Shown here one piece after another: positions 26,504 to 33,242 of a stretch of 33,242 nt of DNA (position 1 is the first letter of the stretch; each line of letters starts with the position of its first letter). Source of the DNA: Endotrypanum monterogeii (taxonomy: Eukaryota; Euglenozoa; Kinetoplastea; Trypanosomatida; Trypanosomatidae); contig CM007331.1 in NCBI GenBank assembly GCA_000333855.2, forward strand, positions 22,768-56,009, in the 5' to 3' direction. The notes beneath the pieces were generated by a model. That model was not told the DNA's origin. It ran no database searches and worked only from the letters and a program-made list of their open reading frames with translations. The translations under genes were made by a program, and so were the position numbers.

Positions 26504-28633
26504 ATGACTTCAACATTAACACACGACTTGCAGCAGTTCCGCTATGTGACCTCTCTCTCGCACCCGCTGCCATGGCCACATATCCGTCAAGTCAACGTTC
26601 CTGAGCTGCGCCACGAGGCTCCCGACCTCCCGCTGATGGCGAACCTCATCTCTGGTCTCTGCAGCTGCGATATCTCACTAGGGGAAATCCGTGGGCACAA
26701 CGACTCGGATATTCTTCAGCTTTTGACGGTCCTTCAGGCTTGCTTGCAGTTCTCGCTCTGGTCACAAAAACTCCTCAAGGAAAAACTACTGGAGGTGCAA
26801 TCGGCACATGCCGGTAAGCGAGTGTCGGCACGGCAGCTCGAGAATCTGGAGAGGCGCCATCATGCGCTGGGCCAGGAAATGCATGCCATCAAAACGGAGA
26901 GGGACACCTTGTCATTAGGCATAGCGAATCATAGAAGCACTCTTCTTCAGATGGAGACAACCATCAAGCTTCAGGAACGACAGCTGCAGCAAGAGAGGGT
27001 ACGCAACGCAGAGCTGGTGGCCAAGCTGGAGAAGGCTCTGTCTGCGCAGGCGCCGGTAGTGCCGTTGATGCCACGACCAGGCTTGCCCCACACTAAGGAT
27101 ACACTACAGAGTCCAGCTCGCCATCGGCGCACATGTACATCCGCATCAGTGTGCCGCCGTAATAAGGCTACAGCTGTAGAAAACCGCTATCGCTCTCCCA
27201 CACGTGACGCAGCTGTGCAGGGAGCCAGCACTGCCTCTGTAACGAGTGATACCTCCTACGGCGACAGTTGTTTGCCAGCCGAGGAGTTCATCGGGGTACG
27301 CTCCTATGTCCCCCGACCCTCCGACAGTCTTGACCCCCCACCGCCCTCTTTCCTGGACTGGCGCACCTTGGTGCGGTACATCATCCGCGAGGAGCTCAAT
27401 ATATCCACGGGGGACTCTGCACAAGCCTCGCCATCCCTTGCAGAGGTGGTGTCGGCGTCGACGATTAAAAAAAAGAAGTCTATGCCGGGAGGGGATGTAC
27501 TGATGCCGGTGGCACCGTGCACAGAGGGGCAAGTTCAGTCTTTTCTCCAGGAGCTCACCGCTGGTGTCACGAAAGAAATTCACGCGTATACCACTGATGT
27601 GGCGGCACACGCCGAGGATATTGTGCGTTCTGTCACACAGCAGCACATGAAGGAGGCGGCAGATGTGCAACGGGCGATGATTACGGAAATGAAAACCATG
27701 CTTAGCAGTCTCGCTGCCGATTTAAAGGCGAGCAGACAGGAGGAGGATACACCACCCTCACCCGCCATTAGTATCGTCGCACCATCAGCTGTCGCCACGG
27801 GCCTCTTGGGCACCAACCAACGACCATTCTCGTCACCAGCGACTCTGGAGTCCTTGGCTAAGAAAAACACGGTTACGGTAGCACCGCCGATGTCCACCAA
27901 AAGCCCCGTCAGCGTGCCTGTCATCCCAACTGGCGCCCCGCTAACGAACGACTCGAAGCAGCTCTCACCAGCTCCACAGACCTTGGCATCAGCTCAGCCG
28001 CTGTCCAACATCAGCTCGCCGCCGTCGTCCTACTTCACCTCGTTCCTCGTGAGCAACGCACCCCAAGGCCCCTTGAAAACCAGCGATACTGTGCGCATTG
28101 GTGACTCGAAGCCGCGCGCACCTTTTCCATCGTTCTCAGCTGATATCCTGCGCTCGCCACCCACCAGTGAACACGGAAAGTCGGCAGCGCCGTCGAACGC
28201 CGACAGCGACAGGTCGCTCAGCGCAGTTCCCCGACCAGATGACGACGATGAGCGGCAAGAGAGTGTGGACCGCCAATCGATAGACAACTCCTCATCACAC
28301 TCGCCATCAGACTCCTACCAAAGCTCGACCGACAGAAAAGATATTTCAGCTGATACTGCTTACGTCTATACACATGCGTTCACGAGGCCGTCCTCACCGC
28401 CACCAGTGTACCCTAGCAAAGCTCAGACGCCCGTAGCTTCCAGTGTGCTGGCCGGGGCGTCATCACCTACCGCCGGACAGCACCCTAGAAATCTACACAA
28501 CTCCATGCGCTCCGACATGAGCGAAATCAGCTCCCACGGCTCGTCACGGATGTTGCAGGAGACACGCGCGCAACTGCAGGCCCTTCTGGATGAAGAAAAG
28601 GAGGCATCGAAGCGCACAGAAGGCTACGTGTGA
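26504..28633 (+). CDS. DZIP1-like coiled-coil protein, putative basal body/cilium factor
   Basis: 709 residues from the first in-frame ATG. Residues about 12-95 resemble the DZIP1/Iguana N-terminal domain: an aromatic FRY start, PWPHIRQVNVPEL with the family Trp (W24), LISGLCSCDISL, and a helix DILQLLTVLQACLQFSLWSQKLL ending in the family's SQ. A coiled coil follows (about 88-180). DZIP1 proteins act at the ciliary base and transition zone (family knowledge). The C2H2 finger normally following the first domain is not visible. The middle (about 200-330) is polar, and the rest is long Ser/Pro-rich disorder ending in a short helix RMLQETRAQLQALLDEEKE. The N-terminal match is moderate. A generic coiled-coil protein is the alternative. 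Confidence 0.6.
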   Translation: MTSTLTHDLQQFRYVTSLSHPLPWPHIRQVNVPELRHEAPDLPLMANLISGLCSCDISLGEIRGHNDSDILQLLTVLQACLQFSLWSQKLLKEKLLEVQSAHAGKRVSARQLENLERRHHALGQEMHAIKTERDTLSLGIANHRSTLLQMETTIKLQERQLQQERVRNAELVAKLEKALSAQAPVVPLMPRPGLPHTKDTLQSPARHRRTCTSASVCRRNKATAVENRYRSPTRDAAVQGASTASVTSDTSYGDSCLPAEEFIGVRSYVPRPSDSLDPPPPSFLDWRTLVRYIIREELNISTGDSAQASPSLAEVVSASTIKKKKSMPGGDVLMPVAPCTEGQVQSFLQELTAGVTKEIHAYTTDVAAHAEDIVRSVTQQHMKEAADVQRAMITEMKTMLSSLAADLKASRQEEDTPPSPAISIVAPSAVATGLLGTNQRPFSSPATLESLAKKNTVTVAPPMSTKSPVSVPVIPTGAPLTNDSKQLSPAPQTLASAQPLSNISSPPSSYFTSFLVSNAPQGPLKTSDTVRIGDSKPRAPFPSFSADILRSPPTSEHGKSAAPSNADSDRSLSAVPRPDDDDERQESVDRQSIDNSSSHSPSDSYQSSTDRKDISADTAYVYTHAFTRPSSPPPVYPSKAQTPVASSVLAGASSPTAGQHPRNLHNSMRSDMSEISSHGSSRMLQETRAQLQALLDEEKEASKRTEGYV

Positions 28634-29174
28634 GTCGTTAGCTCAGTTTCGTAGGGCTTGAGGAGAAGAGGGGGAGGAGGGAGAGGGGGGGGTAGCCGCG
28701 TACGTGCTGTGGAGACGACGTCCCCCTGTTCTGCGACTTTGCCAACAGCCCTACCTCTCCTGTGAAAAGACAAGCACCCCCCTCCCCTCCCCTCTCCCTC
28801 CTCAGTAGAGAGACGCAGCTGTCGCATCAAAGCACCCCACACCTGAAAAGAAATGCGGACAGCATATATGGAAACGAGGCAGATTGCCCAGGGAGGATAG
28901 AAAAACAAACACCATCCCGCTTCACCCACCCCCGCCGTGCAGTCAGGCACGTCACCATTTGATCGGTCGGGTAAGCAGTTCGGCCGCGCTGCAAAATGAG
29001 AAGATCACACTCGCAGACATGCTCCATAAGGGGGGGGGGGGCTGCGCGTTTGTCTGTGCTTGCGGTGCGATATTTTTTGTACACGTACACACACACGCAT
29101 TACATCTTGATGATCCGGTCTCGGCTTTCATTTTGTTCCCTCACATGCCCTCTCACTGTCCCTGCTTTCACCAC

Positions 29175-29232
29175 ACCGTCTTCTCTTTTGTTTTTTGTTG
29201 TTTGTATAATCCTCGCTCGGTTACCCACACAG
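29175..29232 (+). promoter_or_regulatory. Trans-splice acceptor for MCT-1-like gene
   Basis: The tract accgtcttctcttttgtttt, extending to about 29204, is followed by ttacccacacag with AG at 29231-29232. The 94-base leader carries the CA and AG runs and has no ATG before 29327. Confidence 0.65.
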
Positions 29233-29252
29233 AGAAGCCTCCAGATAGTTCT

Positions 29253-29253
29253 A

Positions 29254-29286
<33 letters not shown>
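29253..29286. repeat. (CA)n followed by (AG)n
   Basis: Adjoining CA and AG dinucleotide runs located in the inferred 5' leader of the MCT-1-like gene. Confidence 0.9.
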
Positions 29287-29326
29287 CTGAACACTATCTC
29301 ATACCGACCACATCGTTAACCTCGCC

Positions 29327-29917
29327 ATGACGACATCGGCGGACCTCTTCAAGAAGTTCACCCTCGGAAATGTGGCGCAGATCGCGAGCAGTAGCCACAG
29401 GGAACAGAAAGAGGTGCGTGAGGAGCTGGCTGAGCAGTACCCAGCCCTGAGTGAGCTTTGGGAAGAAATTCTGCCCAGCAAGTCTGACATCTACATCATC
29501 CGCTGCCAGGGTCAGGTGCACTGCATCACACTCGTCAGCTCCCAGCCCGAGGTACTCTTCTTCAACCACCACGGAGGCCCCTATTTGCCGCACTTGAAGA
29601 TTCTTCACAAATACCCCTTCATTCTCAAGAGACATCAGGTAGACATCGGTGGGTGTCGCTATGTCGTCTCGGGCGCGAACATCATGTGTCAAGGATTGAC
29701 CTCTGCCGGCGGCGTCGTCGCGGATGGCGCAGAGGAGGGCGAGGTAGTGGCTGTCCACGTCGAGGGCAAGGAGCATGCGGTGGCGGTGGGCACCATGCTA
29801 ATGTCCTCCGAGGAGATCAAACAAAAAAATAAAGGCCCGTGCATTGAGAATGTACACCACCTCGGTGACGGACTGTGGATGAACCCGATCCTAAGCTCAT
29901 CACATATTAACGTTTAG
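29327..29917 (+). CDS. MCT-1/Tma20 family PUA-domain protein
   Basis: 196 residues, close to the ~181 of the family. MCTS1/Tma20 binds the 40S subunit with DENR/Tma22 and promotes tRNA/40S recycling and reinitiation after upstream ORFs (family knowledge). The N-terminal domain (about 1-95) shows FKKF and the YIIRCQGQVHCITLVSS strand pair, then PEVLFFNHHGGPYLPHLKILHKYP. The PUA domain covers about 103-182: VDIGGCRYVVSGANIMCQGL, EGEVVAVHVEGKEHAVAVGTMLMSSEEI and GPCIENVHHLGDGLW, all typical. The C-terminus extends a few residues beyond the family end. Whether a DENR partner exists elsewhere cannot be seen. Confidence 0.92.
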   Translation: MTTSADLFKKFTLGNVAQIASSSHREQKEVREELAEQYPALSELWEEILPSKSDIYIIRCQGQVHCITLVSSQPEVLFFNHHGGPYLPHLKILHKYPFILKRHQVDIGGCRYVVSGANIMCQGLTSAGGVVADGAEEGEVVAVHVEGKEHAVAVGTMLMSSEEIKQKNKGPCIENVHHLGDGLWMNPILSSSHINV

Positions 29918-30759
29918 CGCAGGGAGCCGAACAGAGGTCATCGATTCCCCCAGCGTCGGGTGCGATGAGAAAAGTCTGTCCGTGTGAGACCGAGTGCATG
30001 CCCGGGTGATGGCACACAACGTTGGCAAAGGGTGGTGTATGAAGAGGGGCGGAGGGAGGCGGAGATGGTAACGGATAAAGTTGATGTGTTTGTGCAATAC
30101 GCCACCAAGTAGTGTAGTAGAATATCGAACAATTACACCTGTGGCCACGTGGCCTCGCTTCACACCGCTCCCCAATCCACAGGATGTGTATCAGCGACTC
30201 CCCGTTATTACAACAGCACCTGCGCCTTCGCTCGGTATCCCCCACTGAATTGTCACCCCATTTTTTGAAGGCCTGTAACAACGAAAAAAAAAAAAGCGTC
30301 ACCTAAAAAAAAAATATACATGTATACACATACGCACTCAGACACTTCTCTCGACTTCCTGTGAAGGGACAAAAAGACGAGGCTCCAGCTGAAGGCCCAT
30401 CAGAGGCGGTGGGTACATCGAAAGGCGATTTATACCTACCCCCTGAATGTACCCTATCCCCTCTCCTTCCCTCTCCCCTCACCCCACCGTATACAGGTGC
30501 CAGTATGAGCCGCCCCAAGCAGAAATCCTGCATCCTCTCTACTGTGTGTGTGTGTGTATCTTTGTGAGGGGAGGGGGTGGGCACCACGGCATTCACAACG
30601 GTTCAATCGGGAAATGATATTCACCCTGTCATCGCGTAATCTATTACTTCTCCTCGCACCATTTCCTTGTGCACGCGCACAAGCGTACCTCATCGCAATC
30701 ATCGCAGTACAAATTTTCGTCTTTCCCCCTTTCCGAAGCACAGCAGCCGTGTGCCTACA
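29918..30759. other. Intergenic region between MCT-1 and DEAD helicase
   Basis: 842 bases without a credible gene. Candidate acceptors for the helicase are AG 30495-30496 (after a long C/T tract; this leader would contain an ATG at 30504 opening a 20-codon frame), AG 30682-30683, and AG 30737-30738 (after tttcgtctttccccctttccg; 21-base ATG-free leader). The last gives the simplest mRNA. Confidence 0.6.
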
Positions 30760-32589
30760 ATGCAGCGCCACTCGCAGCGGAGGCTGCTCAAGTACCTCTC
30801 TGGCGCTCGTGTAGAGTATGGAGGGTCGGCTGCCACGCTACTGGACTCCTACCTCCACCTGGATGCAGGTGCGAAGTACGCCGCAAATCGTCCGGTGTCA
30901 CAGCGATACTTCTACATGAAAAATGCGAGCAGTGGCTCAGCATTGCCTGGCGTCGCTGGTGGCTCGCAGCAACATCAGATGATTAAGCTGCGCCTCGGTG
31001 ACGCGCAGATGCTAAGCTCCTCACAGCACACCAGCATCGGTAACCTCAACGAAGCACACCCGCTCTACTACGCCCAGACATCCCCGCGCGCGGCTGGGCT
31101 GACGGCGCCACTTGTTTTGGCCCTCAGGCGGCTGCGCATCCATCGTCTGACGGAGCTACAAGGCGCGTTGGTGCCGCTACTGTTGAAGGGAAAGCACGTC
31201 ATTGCGCATTCGGAGACCGGTACAGGCAAGAGCTTTGGCATTGCACTTGCCATCGCCAACCGCATCATCCGTGATCAGCTCAATTACCGCCTTCACACCG
31301 TCGTCCTCGTGCCCACCGAAGAGTTAGCTCTTCAGTACGATAAGTGGTTGCGGCATTTCGGGGGATGCACCTCGCAGGTGGTCCAGGCCGCCATCGACAG
31401 CATCCCCCTCGAGGCGCAGCTCGCAAAGCTCCACAACATTCAGCCTCACGTGCTGGTGGGAACACCGCAGCGCGTCGCAGATATTTTACGTCTAAGCCCT
31501 TCCATAATGGGGGAAAAATTACGCCGCAAGGTGGACTGCGTCGTTCTGGATGAGGCCGACATGATCATCCACTGCTCCGTCATGTACGGCCGACAACGCA
31601 TAAGCGGCGCCAACTTGGTAGACCGAATCTTCCGAAGCAAACAAGAAGAGGTCCCAGCACAGCTCGTGGCAGCCAGCGCCACGGTCGATGGCGTCACGGC
31701 ACAAACGCTGAACACGTGGACGCGCAATGATCGCACAGTGCGGCTGACAACTAGTTTTGTGGAGCACACCGTTCCGCCGACGATTGAGTTTTATTTCTTC
31801 AGCGCATCAACGGTGTATCCCTTGGAGAAGTGTCTCCTGCTGTCCCTTCAACTGATTTGCAGACAGCAGTCAGATGTGCGCGTCCTGATTTTCACTGAAG
31901 ACGAGCGTATCACGGAGGTGTGCAAGCTGCTCACGTCGGAGGAAGTGGACAAAGACATGAGACGTGTGGCCCCAGGTGCGCTTCCGCCCTCGAAGGTGTT
32001 CGCCGGTGCCCTGCACGCGTTGCCTCAAACTGTTTCTTCGACAAGCACTCGGGGATGTGTAGGTGTTCAAGAATTTATCTCACACCGCCGTGGCAGTGAA
32101 CGGGGCGCGACGCAGAAAGCAGCTCACGACAACGCGGTGCGTCAGAGCCACAAGGTCTACGAGGATGTGCGTTCCCACCAAGTGATACGCAAGAATGGCG
32201 ATGTCTACGTGAAGAACAACAGCACCCTATCTCAGCTGAACGAGGGAAAACTAGTGGTTGGTGTGGGTAGCTTCAATAGCAGCCGCGGACTGCACGTCAA
32301 CGGCATCACCCACGTCATCCTCTACGGCGCCTGCCCATCAGCGGCGTGTTTTGTTCACTGCGCTGGACGTACAGGGCGAATGGGTGCCAAGGGCGATGTT
32401 CTAGTGATCTACCCACCATCCTCGGGTCGACAGGTGCAGCAAGTGTGCAACGCCGTGGAACTTGCGTTTCGCCCAAGTCGCATGAGTGCGGTGGAGGATC
32501 TCCTCAGTTCTGATGAGGCACGCGTAACCGAGCTCTCCACTGTCGCCATGGACAAAACCGTCGGTCATGCAGCGGCCGTCGACACCTGA
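30760..32589 (+). CDS. DEAD-box ATP-dependent RNA helicase, possibly mitochondrial
   Basis: 609 residues from the first ATG. ATP-dependent RNA unwinding or remodelling. Motifs in order: Q-motif-like segment LRRLRIHRLTELQ (about 125-137), motif I SETGTGKS (151-158), Ia PTEELALQ, a GTPQR motif, motif II DEAD (264-267), motif III SAT (306-308), a second RecA domain with LIFTEDE, and motif VI HCAGRTGRMG (533-542). Motif V is degenerate (SFNSSRGLHV). The second domain contains a long polar insert before motif V (about 405-500). The N-terminal ~20 residues are basic with no acid until Glu19, compatible with a mitochondrial presequence, but that is inference. Specific substrate unknown. Confidence 0.92.
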   Translation: MQRHSQRRLLKYLSGARVEYGGSAATLLDSYLHLDAGAKYAANRPVSQRYFYMKNASSGSALPGVAGGSQQHQMIKLRLGDAQMLSSSQHTSIGNLNEAHPLYYAQTSPRAAGLTAPLVLALRRLRIHRLTELQGALVPLLLKGKHVIAHSETGTGKSFGIALAIANRIIRDQLNYRLHTVVLVPTEELALQYDKWLRHFGGCTSQVVQAAIDSIPLEAQLAKLHNIQPHVLVGTPQRVADILRLSPSIMGEKLRRKVDCVVLDEADMIIHCSVMYGRQRISGANLVDRIFRSKQEEVPAQLVAASATVDGVTAQTLNTWTRNDRTVRLTTSFVEHTVPPTIEFYFFSASTVYPLEKCLLLSLQLICRQQSDVRVLIFTEDERITEVCKLLTSEEVDKDMRRVAPGALPPSKVFAGALHALPQTVSSTSTRGCVGVQEFISHRRGSERGATQKAAHDNAVRQSHKVYEDVRSHQVIRKNGDVYVKNNSTLSQLNEGKLVVGVGSFNSSRGLHVNGITHVILYGACPSAACFVHCAGRTGRMGAKGDVLVIYPPSSGRQVQQVCNAVELAFRPSRMSAVEDLLSSDEARVTELSTVAMDKTVGHAAAVDT

Positions 32590-32913
32590 GGGTTCAGGGT
32601 TGGGAAAGGTGAGTGTCTGTGTGCTCACCGGCCACGACGTTCCCTTGTACGCTACCTTCAGCACCGACTGTCTCTCCCTCTCTGCCCCTGACATACACGC
32701 AGCGACGGAGGTATGCGTCGCCGGGGAAAGGGACAGAGGAGTAGTCATTGGAGAGCTACCCCCAACACATCCTACAAAGGTACAGCCTCCCTCCCCTCCC
32801 CCCCCCCTCACCCTTCAATCCTGGAGAGGCTGTGTGCACACAAAACCCCACAGCCTCTTTCGATTTCCTTGCCGTAACACAGCAGAGTGGTGTGGAGCTG
32901 ACAGACACCGCCT
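32590..32913. other. Intergenic region after the helicase
   Basis: 324 bases, pyrimidine-rich with a C-rich run at 32785-32815. A clear acceptor is AG 32881-32882 after cctctttcgatttccttgcc, 31 bases before the next ATG. Confidence 0.6.
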
Positions 32914-33242
32914 ATGTGTAGTTGCAGCGAAGTCAAGTCGCCTTCAGATGTGACGAACACACAGTTACACGATGCACAGGTCAATGGAAGTGGTGCTCAA
33001 GAAGCAATGCCTTCCAACGCCCCCGCCGTCGACCCCGCCCCCCCCCCTCTCCCCGTCCATCCATCCCTTCCTCGTCTCATCTCTGAGATGGTGCCTCCCT
33101 ACACTACTGCAACGGCTGTGCACCCACTGCAATCATCCCTAATTTGGATGCCTACGACCTGGAGGTCGTTACGCAGACGGGCTCTCTCACCACGATCATC
33201 ATCAACGTGAGCTGGTCGTGGAGGGGAGGGGAGGGGTAGCTG
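32914..33242 (+). CDS. Start of an unrecognised gene, cut by window edge and possibly frameshifted
   Basis: An ATG at 32914 follows a good splice acceptor with an ATG-free leader. The frame runs 98 codons to TGA at 33208-33210. Its first ~65 residues are polar and Pro-rich (VDPAPPPLPVHPSLP) and its last ~30 are Arg/Ser-rich and implausible. In another frame, from about 33114 to 33200, a better-looking segment appears (NLDAYDLEVVTQTGSLTTIIIN) that ends at a TAG at 33234-33236. A -1 shift near 33110-33140 would join the two. Not recognised. It could be a sequencing error, a broken gene, or two unrelated short frames. Confidence 0.4.

Larger units (their letters stand above)
28634..29326. other. 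Intergenic region between DZIP1-like and MCT-1 genes
   Basis: 693 bases without a credible gene. Contains a purine-rich stretch just after the stop (28660-28693), a G12 run (29030-29041), and CA then AG runs at about 29253-29286 in the MCT-1 leader. Confidence 0.65.

Overview
This window looks like nuclear DNA of a Leishmania-type trypanosomatid. Every credible gene lies on the + strand. No gene shows an intron. Genes are separated by about 0.7-3 kb of low-complexity DNA made of pyrimidine tracts, TG/CA/TA runs and homopolymers. Most start codons have a polypyrimidine tract followed by the first AG a short way upstream, the expected spliced-leader trans-splicing signal. This is one directional polycistronic gene cluster with no strand switch and no recognisable promoter. 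The genus assignment is inference from architecture and protein families; the species cannot be fixed from the sequence.

Layout from left to right: (1) the 3' part of a GRIP-domain golgin whose coding region enters from outside the window through a 114-bp tandem repeat; (2) a small basic RRM-like protein; (3) a MORN-repeat protein resembling radial spoke head 10 (RSPH10B); (4) cytosolic-type seryl-tRNA synthetase; (5) a divergent CDK-like (CMGC) protein kinase; (6) a 187-residue hypothetical protein; (7) a NIF3/DUF34 protein; (8) a PSP1 C-terminal domain protein; (9) a 775-residue low-complexity protein with a cysteine-rich tail; (10) a Sec15-like exocyst subunit; (11) a DZIP1-like coiled-coil protein; (12) an MCT-1/Tma20-type PUA protein; (13) a DEAD-box RNA helicase; and (14) the ambiguous beginning of one more gene, possibly broken by a frameshift, at the right edge.

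The main non-coding feature is an interspersed repeat of about 468 bp. One copy lies just downstream of the golgin stop codon (1580-1998). Two tandem copies (20506-20968 and 20993-21426) lie between the cysteine-tail gene and Sec15, separated by a run of 24 N. All copies point the same way as transcription, and each carries two strong polypyrimidine-AG modules. Location and size fit the SIDER class of degenerate retroposons in Leishmania 3' UTRs, but I could not verify family membership. The Ns between tandem copies suggest a collapsed array.

The genes do not form one pathway, as is usual for trypanosomatid clusters. Themes are Golgi and exocytic traffic (GRIP golgin, Sec15), flagellum or basal body (RSPH10B-like, DZIP1-like), and translation or RNA metabolism (SerRS, MCT-1, DEAD helicase, PSP1, RRM-like). 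For several genes the longest open frame begins at a non-ATG codon in the 5' UTR, so starts here were reset to the first in-frame ATG downstream of a plausible splice acceptor.
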